Source: Oscillospiraceae bacterium
GTDB taxonomy: Bacteria; Bacillota; Clostridia; Oscillospirales; Acutalibacteraceae
Reading direction: 5' to 3'
Assembly: GCA_015066045.1 (NCBI GenBank)
Contig: SVPD01000010.1
Coordinates: 1 to 60,871, forward strand
Length of the DNA: 60,871 nt
The notes below the pieces were generated by a model. The model was not told where the DNA came from. It saw only the letters and a program-made list of their open reading frames with translations, and ran no database searches. Each line of letters opens with the position of its first letter. Within the stretch, counting starts at the first letter, position 1. Positions 34,467 through 43,414 of this stretch are shown here, in pieces. The position numbers and the translations under genes were made by a program.

Positions 34467-35333
34467 TCAGTCTACCTTTTCCTCTATGCCCTGTCCGTCG
34501 AAATCGGTAATAACATAAACATCCTCTATTTCACGGACATTTACACCGGGCTCTATTACTGCGAAGTTTGAAAGGTCATATTTGCTCTCGTTTACCTCGC
34601 TTACGGTACCGATGATGATTCCCTTGGGATAGGTACCGCCTATACCCGAGGTGATAACTATACCGCCGGGAGTTACCTCTGTGGTCCTCTCCAGACCTGA
34701 GAGCATACAGGCTCCCTTGCCCGAAAGCTCCACAGTGGTGGTCACATAGGCCGTCTCTCTGGTTTTACTCTCGAGAGCGCTGATGTTAAGGTCGGGGCTG
34801 AGCACTGTCTCCACCACACAGTAGGAGGGGTTGACCTTGCTGACGATACCCACCAGATAATTACCGCTGATTACCGGATCGTTTACGGCGATGTCGTCAT
34901 TACTGCCCTTATCGATGATAAGTGAGGAAAACACATCCGCACTGTCGGTACCGATAACATCGGCTCTCTGTAGAGCATAGTCACGGTTTTTTTCCTTTAC
35001 ACCGAGCATTTTTTCGTAGGAGGCCACCTTCTGCTCCATATCGTTATAGTCCACTATTTTATTTTCATATTCTGCTATCTTCTGCTGCAGTCTCTCTATC
35101 TCCTGCAGATAGGCTCCCGAGCCTCTGAAGGAGGCCTTAAGCCAGTCAGCCTTTTCGGCGACAAAGCCCGAAAGCTTCTGCACGGGGCTGAACACCACAC
35201 CGATGGCGGCAGTGAAGGGAGAGGAGGAGCTTCTCACCGCCACGGCTAAAACCGCACCCACAGTGAGAGCACAGACAGTCAGAAGAAATGTTTTAAATTT
35301 TCTGCCTTTAAAAAACTGAAGCATTTCAAACAC
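34467..35333 (-). CDS. mreC: Cell-shape-determining protein MreC
   Basis: 288 residues: N-terminal transmembrane helix (about 14-32), a coiled coil (about 75-110, LQQKIAEYENKIVDYNDMEQKVASYEKMLGV) and a C-terminal beta domain with VIGTDSADVFSSLIIDKGSNDDI, GIVSKVNPSYCVVETVLSP and GIVITSGIGGTYPKGIIIGTV, all typical of MreC. It scaffolds PBP2 on the outer side of the membrane. Starts 33 bp after mreB. Confidence 0.96.
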   Translation of the reverse strand: MFEMLQFFKGRKFKTFLLTVCALTVGAVLAVAVRSSSSPFTAAIGVVFSPVQKLSGFVAEKADWLKASFRGSGAYLQEIERLQQKIAEYENKIVDYNDMEQKVASYEKMLGVKEKNRDYALQRADVIGTDSADVFSSLIIDKGSNDDIAVNDPVISGNYLVGIVSKVNPSYCVVETVLSPDLNISALESKTRETAYVTTTVELSGKGACMLSGLERTTEVTPGGIVITSGIGGTYPKGIIIGTVSEVNESKYDLSNFAVIEPGVNVREIEDVYVITDFDGQGIEEKVD

Positions 35334-35366
35334 CTTTATATTTTTCTGTCATATCTTTATTTTTAC

Positions 35367-36377
35367 TTAAAATCTCTTTCCGTTGGCACCGAGCACATCC
35401 GATTCCAGATAAATTCCCGTGCCGTCAACCACACAGTCGAGAGGGTTATCGGAAACATTTACGGGCATACCCGTCTGCTGAGAGATGAGCTTGTCGATGC
35501 CTCTGAGCAGCGCACCGCCACCCGTAAGGGTTATGCCGTGCTCCATAATATCTGCCGAAAGCTCGGGAGGAGTTTTCTCGAGAGTGGATTTGACTGCATC
35601 GAGTATCTGCTCCACGGAATCCTTAAGAGCCTCACGTACCTCTTCACTGGTGATAGTGATGCTTTTCGGCAGACCGTCGAGAAGATTTCTTCCCTTGACC
35701 TCCATTTTACCCTCGCCCTCATATTCCGTAGCAGAGCCGATTTTTATTTTGATTTCCTCAGCGGTTCTTTCGCCGACGAGAAGGTTATATTTTTTCTTGA
35801 TGTAAAGACTGATGGCGTTATCGAAGCTGTCGCCCGCTATTCTGACGGAGCGTGAGCAGACGATGTCACCCAGTGAAATTACCGCCACCTCTGCCGTGCC
35901 GCCGCCGATATCCACGACCATACTGCCCATAGCCTGTCCCACGGGAAGCCCCGCACCGATAGCTGCCGCCATAGGCTCCTCGATAAGGCTTACGTACTTT
36001 GCGCCTGCCTCGATAGCCACGTCGTGAACGTTTCGTCTTTCGACCTCGGTAACTCCCGAGGGAATGCAGATTACCACTCTCGCTTTAGCCAGATAAGAGC
36101 CGCCCATAGCCTTATGGATAAACTTTTTAAGCATTTCGCAGGTAACGTCGAAATCCGCTATAACGCCGTCCTTCAGAGGGCGCATGGCGGTGATGGAGCC
36201 GGGGGTTCTGCCTATCATTTCCTTGGCCTCGGTGCCTACTGCTACCACCTTGGCAGGTCTGGAGGCCACATTAATGGCTACCACGGAGGGCTCACGGATA
36301 ACGATGCCCTTACCCTTGACGAAAACGAGTGTATTGGCAGTGCCTAAATCTATACCTATATCCTGAGAAAATAACAT
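35367..36377 (-). CDS. mreB: Rod-shape-determining actin homologue MreB
   Basis: Bacterial actin that guides lateral wall synthesis. With the ATG at 36377 the protein is 336 residues ([19 protein letters not shown]). I prefer this over an in-frame ATG 17 codons upstream because AAAGGAGAA sits at the right distance and family members start here. Phosphate and adenosine motifs are present ([42 protein letters not shown]). First gene of the elongasome operon, with its own promoter. Confidence 0.97.
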   Translation of the reverse strand: MLFSQDIGIDLGTANTLVFVKGKGIVIREPSVVAINVASRPAKVVAVGTEAKEMIGRTPGSITAMRPLKDGVIADFDVTCEMLKKFIHKAMGGSYLAKARVVICIPSGVTEVERRNVHDVAIEAGAKYVSLIEEPMAAAIGAGLPVGQAMGSMVVDIGGGTAEVAVISLGDIVCSRSVRIAGDSFDNAISLYIKKKYNLLVGERTAEEIKIKIGSATEYEGEGKMEVKGRNLLDGLPKSITITSEEVREALKDSVEQILDAVKSTLEKTPPELSADIMEHGITLTGGGALLRGIDKLISQQTGMPVNVSDNPLDCVVDGTGIYLESDVLGANGKRF

Positions 36378-36439
36378 ATATTTTTCTCCTTTCCTTTTAA
36401 AAAAGTATAAAGGGGCATAATAATTCATTGTAATAACTT

Positions 36440-36468
36440 ATTATATAATAAATTTTGCCCATTAACAA
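36440..36468 (-). promoter_or_regulatory. Promoter of the mreB operon
   Basis: Minus strand TTGTTA (36468-36463), 17-bp spacer and TATAAT (36445-36440), about 60 bp upstream of the mreB start. Confidence 0.75.
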
Positions 36469-36550
36469 TAGGATTAAGAAAAAATTATCAGTTTTTTTGA
36501 TTTTGGGATGAAACCGGTGAAGACATCGGATTATTCTCTTTCTTTTATGC

Positions 36551-36584
36551 AAAAAAGCACAGGGTATTCATCCCTATGCTTTTC
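36551..36584. terminator. Terminator after the ATC hydrolase gene
   Basis: Stem AAAAGCACAGGG/CCCTATGCTTTT with a loop of about 8 bases. On the minus strand it is followed by TTTTTT-type sequence after GCTTTT. Confidence 0.8.
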
Positions 36585-36627
36585 CATATACACTTTTTTA
36601 CCAAGACAGAAATCTTACTGCCTTTCG

Positions 36628-37122
36628 TTATTTCTTATGGTATCTTAAATGGCAGATATCGTCACCGTTTGCGATGGTTTTGGGTAAGTCGAGCTCTGCA
36701 CCGTAGCGTTCACCGATACCTCTGTCGCCGCACATAGCGATATCGCAGAGCATAGCGATTTCCTCGTCGCTGCAGCCGGCCTTCTGCCATGCCTTTACGA
36801 GAGGACAGTAGTGGAAGTGAATTTCCAGCTCGTCATCCGTACAGTTTTTGATGTCCATTTCGAAAACCCACTGTGCAGGCTTGGTGAAAAGAGTTTTACG
36901 CAGTCCCTTGAGAGAGTCTGTTTTGCCCTTTTCCACGAGACCTGCGCCCTGCATAAGACCGCAGCGCTTTACTGCACCAGAGCCGAAATCCTTGGGATCG
37001 AGACCTCTTTTGCTCGCCTCATCACAGAGAAGATAAAGCCATGTGGCTCTGTGCTCTAACTGCTCACGCACGGCTACGATAAGAGGATTTTTGATTTTTG
37101 CTTCGTTTTTAACCTTACTCAT
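36628..37122 (-). CDS. L-2-amino-thiazoline-4-carboxylate (ATC) hydrolase-like protein
   Basis: 164 residues of the ATC hydrolase family, first described for the Pseudomonas enzyme that opens 2-amino-thiazoline-4-carboxylate on the way to L-cysteine. The conserved central segment is present: LEIHFHYCPLVKAWQKAGCSDEEIAMLCDIAMCGDRGIGE. Members are common in Clostridia without any thiazoline pathway, so the substrate here is uncertain. Four conserved-looking Cys (FHYCPL, AGC, LCD, AMCGD) are notable. It follows trmB by 43 bp and has its own terminator. Confidence 0.8.
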   Translation of the reverse strand: MSKVKNEAKIKNPLIVAVREQLEHRATWLYLLCDEASKRGLDPKDFGSGAVKRCGLMQGAGLVEKGKTDSLKGLRKTLFTKPAQWVFEMDIKNCTDDELEIHFHYCPLVKAWQKAGCSDEEIAMLCDIAMCGDRGIGERYGAELDLPKTIANGDDICHLRYHKK

Positions 37123-37165
37123 TTTATCTTTCCTTTCTTATATACAATTTTTATTTTTTTACTGA

Positions 37166-37837
37166 TCAATACCACGCCTCAAGCCTGTAGATAGGCTGAC
37201 CGAGGTCGGAAAAGCGTTTTTCGTATTCGGTAACTATGTTGCCCTCGAAATCACTGTTATGAAGATCCAGAGAAACATTTTTTATCTTCCAGCCGCTTTG
37301 GGAAAGCTCTGCCACAGAAAACTCAAAAAAGTGCATATTATCGGTTTTCTGATGAATTTCCGCGCCGTCCTTAAGCAGGCTGCGGTAAATGTCGAGGAAA
37401 AACCGATGCGTGAGTCGGTGTCTCGCATACCTTGCCTTCGGATAAGGGCAGGAGAAATTAAGATAAAGCAGCTCTATGCTCTTTTCGGGGATAAACTTCG
37501 GCAGATATTCCGCAGAGCCGCAGATAAATTTTATGTTCGTAAGCCCCTCTCTTTTAGCCTTTTCACAGGCTAAAACGATAACATTCAGCACCTTTTCCAC
37601 GGCGATGAAATTTATGTCCGGATGTCTTTTGGCTATTTCCATAGCGAACTGACCTCTGCCGCAGCCGATTTCCATTCTCACAGGATTATCGTTTCCGAAA
37701 ATCTCCTTATAGTCGATAAGGCTTTTTTCCTCGATGGCTTTATTGAAATCTCTCTCATCGCCCAAAGGCAGGTCGAGGATGTAATCTCTGACATTTTCCA
37801 GTCGGGTGTCAAGATTTTTCTTTTTTCTCATTCTCAT
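37166..37837 (-). CDS. trmB: tRNA (guanine-46-N7)-methyltransferase
   Basis: Methylates G46 in the tRNA variable loop using S-adenosylmethionine. 223 residues, the usual length. SAM-binding motif MEIGCGRGQFAMEIA, then FIAVEK, the acidic FICGSAEYL and the family segment LNFSCPYPKARYARHRLTHRFFL. TrmB enzymes usually read L-N-F-P-D-P-W-P here; the S-C-P-Y form is a divergence typical of some Clostridia. Starts 4 bp after the threonine aldolase gene, so translation is probably coupled. Confidence 0.94.
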   Translation of the reverse strand: MRMRKKKNLDTRLENVRDYILDLPLGDERDFNKAIEEKSLIDYKEIFGNDNPVRMEIGCGRGQFAMEIAKRHPDINFIAVEKVLNVIVLACEKAKREGLTNIKFICGSAEYLPKFIPEKSIELLYLNFSCPYPKARYARHRLTHRFFLDIYRSLLKDGAEIHQKTDNMHFFEFSVAELSQSGWKIKNVSLDLHNSDFEGNIVTEYEKRFSDLGQPIYRLEAWY

Positions 37838-37841
37838 AATT

Positions 37842-38873
37842 TTACAGCTCCATTATCTTTTCTATGAGGAAGTCCACATCCTTTTCCGGAGTTGCCCAGC
37901 TGGTGCAGAAGCGAACGGCGGTTTTATCGCCTGCCTTCGCCCAATAGGATGAAACGAAATGCTCATTGAGCTTTGCCAGCTGCTCATCGGTGAGGATAGG
38001 GAACTGCTGATTTGTGTAGGAATCGTAATAAAGCTCTATGCCCTTGGTCAGGAAGGCCTCACGGATTTTCATAGCCAGAGAGGCTGCGTGACGTGCAATT
38101 TTATGATAAAGGCCGTCAGTAAAAAGCACATCAAACTGCAGACCTAAAAGTCTGCCCTTGGCGAGCATAGCACCCTTCTGCTTTTCTATGTAGCGGAAAT
38201 CCTTTTTGCAGGACTCCCTCGTAATAACCAGTGCCTCACCGAAAAGTGCGCCCACCTTGGTGCCGCCGATGTAAAAGGCGTCACTGAGAGCGGCGATGTC
38301 ACGGAGTGTAAGGTCGTTTTTCTCACTGGCCAGACCGTAGCCCATTCTCGCACCGTCAATGAAAAGGATGAGATCGTTTTCCTTACATACCGCATAAAGG
38401 TCGCTGAGCTCCTTTTTGGAATAGATGGTGCCGTTTTCCGTGGGGAAGGAGATGTAAACCATTTTCGGCTGAACCGTATGCTCGAAGGTAGGATCTGCAT
38501 AGTGGTCCTTTACAGTCCTTTCCACCTGAGCGGCGGTAATCTTTCCGTCCTCGGAGGGAAGACCGATAACCTTATGTCCCACAGACTCTACCGAGCCGCT
38601 TTCGTGAACGTTTATGTGTCCCGTGCAGGCAGAGATAACACCCTGATGGGGACGGAGAGCGCTGGCGATAAAGATGTAGTTTGTCTGGGTGCCGCCCACG
38701 AGAAAGTGAACATCGGCCGTTTCGTCTCCGATTTCCTTTTTTATCTTTTCTGCGGCAGACATACAGTATTTATCGGTGCCGTAGCCGGGAGTCTGCTCTA
38801 AGTTGGTCTCGACCAGCTTTTCGATTATTTCGGGTACTGCGCCCTGTGTGTAGTCACTTTCAAATCTTATCAT
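37842..38873 (-). CDS. ltaE: Low-specificity L-threonine aldolase-like PLP enzyme
   Basis: PLP-dependent cleavage of threonine-type beta-hydroxy amino acids to glycine and an aldehyde. 343 residues of the beta-eliminating lyase/threonine aldolase family. Seen: the N-terminal YTQGAVPEIIEKL, VHESGSVESVGHKV, LFIDGARMGYGLA (cofactor Asp/Arg region) and the lysine segment DAFYIGGTKVGALFG. It lies between alr and trmB, each gap under 12 bp. Substrate preference cannot be read from sequence. Confidence 0.9.
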   Translation of the reverse strand: MIRFESDYTQGAVPEIIEKLVETNLEQTPGYGTDKYCMSAAEKIKKEIGDETADVHFLVGGTQTNYIFIASALRPHQGVISACTGHINVHESGSVESVGHKVIGLPSEDGKITAAQVERTVKDHYADPTFEHTVQPKMVYISFPTENGTIYSKKELSDLYAVCKENDLILFIDGARMGYGLASEKNDLTLRDIAALSDAFYIGGTKVGALFGEALVITRESCKKDFRYIEKQKGAMLAKGRLLGLQFDVLFTDGLYHKIARHAASLAMKIREAFLTKGIELYYDSYTNQQFPILTDEQLAKLNEHFVSSYWAKAGDKTAVRFCTSWATPEKDVDFLIEKIMEL

Positions 38874-38884
38874 TTCTTTTTACC

Positions 38885-39994
38885 TCATTTATAAATCTTT
38901 TTTGCTCTGGGAGAGAAGGTGCACAGTGCCTCATAAGCGAAGGAGCCGTACATTTTACCGTAGTCATTGGCAGTGATTTCTCTTTCACCGCTTTTACCGA
39001 TAATTACTGCCTCGTCACCCACGGTAACACCCTCTATATCCGTTACGTCCACCATAACCAGGTCCATACAGACCTTGCCTGTCACGTAAGCACGCTCACC
39101 TCTGATGAGCACATAGCCTTTATTGGAAAGCACACGTCTGAAGCCGTCGGCATAGCCCACGGAAAGAGTGGCTATTTTTCTTTTTTCTTTCGCCACATAG
39201 GTGTGACCGTAGCTGATGCCCTCGCCCTCAGATACCTCGTGAACGTGGATAACGTGAGTTTTTACCTCCATAGCCGGAAGAAGTCCCTCGTCCTGAGTGG
39301 GATAATCCATGGGATTTATGCCGTAAATAGCGATGCCCATGCGCACCATAGGATATCTGTTTTCGAAGCGGAAAACACCTGCCGTGTTATAAAGATGCGG
39401 CAGAGGAATGCTGACTCCCCTTTCCGAAAGCCAGACAAGAAAGGCATCAAAAAGTCTTCTCTGCTCATCTGAAAAGCAGTCATCCTCCATATCAGCCTTG
39501 GCAAAATGGCTGAAGATACCCTCTAAGCTTATAAAGGGAAGAGCGGCTATCTGTGCGATTATGTCAGCAGAAGCATCCGTAAGAGGAAAGCCTATACGGC
39601 TCATTCCCGTGTCAAGAGCGATATGCACCTTGGCTCTTTTCCCCTTTTTCTCCGCTGCCCTGTTAAGCTCCAGAGCGTCGTCAAGAGTGTAGACCGTGGC
39701 GGTGATGTCCCTCTCCACCGCCTCACCGAAATAATCGGGGCAGATATAGGACAGTACAAGCACAGGTATGGTGATGCCTGCCTCCCGCAGCTCCACGGCC
39801 TCATCGAAGCAGGCCACTGCGAAATAGTCTGCCTTTTTTTCGAGCACCTTAGCCACAGGCACGGCGCCGTGACCGTAAGCGTCCGCCTTTATTACGGCAC
39901 ATTTTTTCACACCCTCGGCCACCTTGCGGGACAGTAGTGCGAAATTATGCTCTATAGCTTTTAAGTCGATTTCTCTGTAAGTTCTGTTATACAT
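38885..39994 (-). CDS. alr: Alanine racemase
   Basis: Makes D-alanine for peptidoglycan. 369 residues. PLP Lys in AVIKADAYGHGAV near residue 38, the second catalytic base Tyr in ISYGHTYVA and SVGYADGFRR of the C-terminal beta domain are all present. The length and both domains are complete. First gene of an alr-ltaE-trmB cluster. The 173-bp gap to rmuC carries no clear promoter. Confidence 0.96.
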   Translation of the reverse strand: MYNRTYREIDLKAIEHNFALLSRKVAEGVKKCAVIKADAYGHGAVPVAKVLEKKADYFAVACFDEAVELREAGITIPVLVLSYICPDYFGEAVERDITATVYTLDDALELNRAAEKKGKRAKVHIALDTGMSRIGFPLTDASADIIAQIAALPFISLEGIFSHFAKADMEDDCFSDEQRRLFDAFLVWLSERGVSIPLPHLYNTAGVFRFENRYPMVRMGIAIYGINPMDYPTQDEGLLPAMEVKTHVIHVHEVSEGEGISYGHTYVAKEKRKIATLSVGYADGFRRVLSNKGYVLIRGERAYVTGKVCMDLVMVDVTDIEGVTVGDEAVIIGKSGEREITANDYGKMYGSFAYEALCTFSPRAKKIYK

Positions 39995-40167
39995 AATTAC
40001 CTCGTATCAATCCGGAGCAGGAGTCCGGAATGCGGAATTGCGCCCTGTCCGCAGGGATAAAGAGCCCTTCTTCCGCAGAATTAATGATTACAAATAGTTT
40101 ATAAAGATATTTGCCGTGTAAAACGGTCGGATATCTCTCGGACTTGTCTGCAACTACACACTGCAGA

Positions 40168-41445
40168 TTATTCCTCGAGTCCCAATATCTCCGCTCCCTC
40201 AATGGCATCGATGGTTTCCACGGTGCGGAGCTTTTTCTGAATAATATCGTTTCTGCTTTTAGCGTCATCAAGGCTCTTTCCCGCCTCTTCGATTTTCTTT
40301 TTCGCCTTTTCGAGGACTGTGCCGAACTTTTCATACTGCACCTTGGCGGCAGCCAGCACGGTCCGCACCTCCTTGGCCTTTTCGTTGATAGCCATGGCAC
40401 GGAAGCCGATGGAAAGAGAATTAAGCAGTGCCGTAACGGTGCTCGGTCCGGCTATCATAATATTGTATTCATTCTGGCATCTTTCGGCTATGCCGTTTTT
40501 AGAGGAGATAATCTCACTGTAAAGGCCTTCCGTGGCCAGATAAAGAATAGCAAAGGGAGTGGTGGCAGGCTCATTGATATATTTTTTTACTTCCTTGGCC
40601 TGATTTATTACGGTAGTTTCCAAAGCCTTTCTGTTTGCCTCCACCTGTGCCGTGTCTCCTCTGTCTGCCGCCTCACAGAGACGGATGTAGGACTCGATGG
40701 GAAATTTGGAGTCGATGGGAAGCCAGGTGATAATGTTTTTGTCCTCGCCCGAGGGGATTTTTACTGCGAACTCTACTATATTTCTCGATGCAGGGTTAGT
40801 CATAACGTTTCTGTCGTACATACCGGGGATAGTCTGGTCTAAAAGTCCCTCCAGCTGCACCTCAGCCCAGGTGCCTCTCGCCTTTACATTGGTAAGAATA
40901 CGGTTAAGAGAGGTTACGTTTTCCGTAACGCTGCCCGAAAGCACCTTCATTTCACCGAGGGATTTATAGACATTTTCCAGCTGCTCACTGACTGTCCTGA
41001 AGGAGGAGTCGAGACGCTTGGTAAGAGTTTCATTCAGCTTTTCGTCTACGGTAAGGCGCATCTGCTCCAGCTTTTCCTCGTTACCCTTGCGCATTTCGAG
41101 AAGCTTTTGAGAAATGCTTTCACTCATTTTCATATTATGCTCATAGTTATCGTTCGTCATTTTACGCAGAATGACATTCATATCTGCAAAGGCTGCGGTA
41201 AGCTCCTTTCTCTGCTGAGCGGCAGAAGCAGTATTTTCCATACGGCTTTTACTGAATTCATCACGTACACTGCCCTCGACCGAGTTTACTACCTTATCGA
41301 TTTTATCCATGGTTTTTTCATTTTGCTCAAAAAGTCTGTCATATTCTCCGTTATTTTTCTTTTTTAGCAACAAAACTAAAAGAACTACGCATATAATAAG
41401 TAGTATCAGTATGGCATATATAATTATACTCGGTACACCGTTCAT
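40168..41445 (-). CDS. rmuC: RmuC-family protein
   Basis: 425 residues: N-terminal transmembrane helix (about 6-27), a long coiled coil (about 30-165) and the RmuC core (GTWAEVQLEGLLDQTIPGMYDRN, WLPIDSKFPIESYIRL, TPFAILYLATEGLYSEI, IAGPSTVTALLNSLSIGF). The core is a PD-(D/E)XK-type fold. RmuC in E. coli limits inversions between short inverted repeats. AAGGAGA precedes the ATG. It is a single-gene unit by spacing. Confidence 0.93.
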   Translation of the reverse strand: MNGVPSIIIYAILILLIICVVLLVLLLKKKNNGEYDRLFEQNEKTMDKIDKVVNSVEGSVRDEFSKSRMENTASAAQQRKELTAAFADMNVILRKMTNDNYEHNMKMSESISQKLLEMRKGNEEKLEQMRLTVDEKLNETLTKRLDSSFRTVSEQLENVYKSLGEMKVLSGSVTENVTSLNRILTNVKARGTWAEVQLEGLLDQTIPGMYDRNVMTNPASRNIVEFAVKIPSGEDKNIITWLPIDSKFPIESYIRLCEAADRGDTAQVEANRKALETTVINQAKEVKKYINEPATTPFAILYLATEGLYSEIISSKNGIAERCQNEYNIMIAGPSTVTALLNSLSIGFRAMAINEKAKEVRTVLAAAKVQYEKFGTVLEKAKKKIEEAGKSLDDAKSRNDIIQKKLRTVETIDAIEGAEILGLEE

Positions 41446-41559
41446 TTTTTATTCTCCTTAAAGCGGTAAAATCTTACCCTTTATTATAACAGTAAAGAAC
41501 GAAAGGTTATTTCGATTTCGGAAATTTATCTTATTTTAATATATTAAGGAATGAAAAAA

Positions 41560-43188
41560 ATGCTGAAAAAACTTACCTGCTTATCTCTCGTGGTGCTTCT
41601 GCTGCTTACCTTATGCTCCTGCGGCGGAAACAAGGGTGCGGATGCTCAGCTCGTTTATCCCATAGACAGAGATCCCCGCTTTCTGGACCCACAGATAATT
41701 TATGACATCGGAGCTAAAAATATTATCGCAAACTGCTTTGAGGGACTGGTCGCCATAGACAGTGACGGCAGCATCATCCCCGCAGCCGCAGAAAAATGGA
41801 AAACCAATACCGATGAAACAGTCTATACCTTTTATCTGCGTCAGGATATGAAATGGAAGGTGACCTCCGCAGCCGGTAAGGTTATCGGTGAAAACTATAA
41901 GGAGGAATTTGATTTCCGTGTAACGGCTCACGATTTCGCCTTCGGTCTCACCCGTGCCCTTTTGCCCGAAACCCTGTGCCCCGGTGCGGACAGTCTTTTC
42001 TCCATAAAAAACGCCCGTAAGGTTTACAAAGGCTCTCTTCCCGCTTCCGCTCTCGGCATCAAGGTAATCGATGATTACACTCTGCGCATCACACTCTCTC
42101 AGGCTGATCCCGATTTTCTCTACACTCTGCTCGAAAGCTACTGTATGCCCTGTAACGAGGAGTTTTTCGAAAAGACGGGCGGCAGATACGGTCTTGCCAC
42201 CAGATACCTTATCTATAACGGCCCGTTTTACATCAATAACTGGGCTGACGACAGCTCCGTTTCCGTAAGAAAGAGTGATGCTTACCACAGTGCAGACAGT
42301 GTTATGCCCGCTTCGGTTTATTACTCGATGAATAACGAGCAGCCCACCCGACTGAAAAAGCTCACTGACAGTACCTACTCCGTTACGCCCCTGACTGCCG
42401 CACAGGCTGAGGAGCTTTCCGAAAAGAAGCACTACACGGTAAACACCTTCCCCTCCTCTGTCACGGCTCTCATTTTTAACTGCAGTGACGAAGGTCTGAA
42501 AAACGAAAACATCAGAAAAGGAATAGTTTCCTCCTTCGACTATTCCGCAGCAGAAGCGGCTATGGGCGAGTGCGATGCGGCAGGCCTCATTCCCGACTCC
42601 TTCCTGACGGGAACGCTCAAATTCAGCGAATACAGAAAGGAAACAGACAGATATTCCAACCCGAGTCCTCTCACGGTTTTCAAAAAAGGCCTTTCAGAGC
42701 TGGACAAGACAGGCATAGAGGTAACCGTTCTCTGCTCCGAGGAAAACGAAAACACTGTCCGTACTCTTATGCAGTCCTGGCAGTCGGTTCTGGGCGTTTC
42801 CTTTACTGTCTATGCCGAGGCCACGGATGAGGTAACCCTCAGAGAGCGTGTACGAAAGGGTGACTATCAGATAGCTCTGACGGACCTCAGCTTCACGGGC
42901 AACAGTGCCTACCGTGTGCTGAGTACATTCACCTCCTCGAGCAAGGAAAGCTTTACCTTCTTCAAGGATAAAAAATACGATGCTCTCGTTTCCGAAATGA
43001 AAAAGGCTGACGGCATAGCCGTTCTCTCCACCGCCGCCAGAAAGGCTGAGCAATATCTGATTTCCGCCTGTGTAGCCGTTCCTCTTTACAAAACAGACAA
43101 CTACTACGGTCTGGGTAAAAAGGTCAGCGGTGTGGTGCATAATGTAAGCGGTGAGATAGTTTATTTTAAATATGCGGTAAAGAAATAA
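41560..43188 (+). CDS. Peptide-type ABC substrate-binding lipoprotein (SBP_bac_5), orphan
   Basis: Solute-binding protein of the OppA/DppA type. The ATG at 41560 is favoured because AAGGA is then 8 bp away; an ATG nine bases earlier overlaps the site. The 542-residue product has a lipoprotein signal (lipobox LCSC, Cys at about 23). Family segments are RFLDPQIIYDIGAKNIIANCFEGLVAID, VTAHDFAFGLTRALLP, YNGPFYINNW and a domain I/II layout of normal length. No permease or ATPase genes are adjacent, so it must either share a transporter encoded elsewhere or act as a sensor or chaperone. Confidence 0.88.
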   Translation: MLKKLTCLSLVVLLLLTLCSCGGNKGADAQLVYPIDRDPRFLDPQIIYDIGAKNIIANCFEGLVAIDSDGSIIPAAAEKWKTNTDETVYTFYLRQDMKWKVTSAAGKVIGENYKEEFDFRVTAHDFAFGLTRALLPETLCPGADSLFSIKNARKVYKGSLPASALGIKVIDDYTLRITLSQADPDFLYTLLESYCMPCNEEFFEKTGGRYGLATRYLIYNGPFYINNWADDSSVSVRKSDAYHSADSVMPASVYYSMNNEQPTRLKKLTDSTYSVTPLTAAQAEELSEKKHYTVNTFPSSVTALIFNCSDEGLKNENIRKGIVSSFDYSAAEAAMGECDAAGLIPDSFLTGTLKFSEYRKETDRYSNPSPLTVFKKGLSELDKTGIEVTVLCSEENENTVRTLMQSWQSVLGVSFTVYAEATDEVTLRERVRKGDYQIALTDLSFTGNSAYRVLSTFTSSSKESFTFFKDKKYDALVSEMKKADGIAVLSTAARKAEQYLISACVAVPLYKTDNYYGLGKKVSGVVHNVSGEIVYFKYAVKK

Positions 43189-43240
43189 AAAAGAAAGCTC
43201 CCGATGTGAAGCTGACTTTTAAAACGGAATAAACACCTGA

Positions 43241-43285
43241 GGGCAGGATAGTTGTGACGACGGCATAGCTATCCTGCCCCTTTAT
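43241..43285 (+). terminator. Terminator after the binding-protein gene
   Basis: Perfect 11-bp stem GGGCAGGATAG/CTATCCTGCCC with a 17-base loop, followed by CTTTATATT. The U-run is short but the stem is strong. Confidence 0.7.
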
Positions 43286-43414
43286 ATTGCATTCTGCACA
43301 AAAAATAAAATATTAAACCATACAAATTAAACAAGAAATTTTCTCAATGCTATAGAAATAAAAATTTAAAAGTGCTATAATTAACGGGTATTATGTAAAA
43401 TCACGGAGGTTAAA

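Noticed and set aside
41611-42432. A long antisense frame opposite the binding-protein gene
   Set aside because: It lies fully inside a well-supported gene on the other strand, with no ribosome site or family features; it is a codon-bias shadow.
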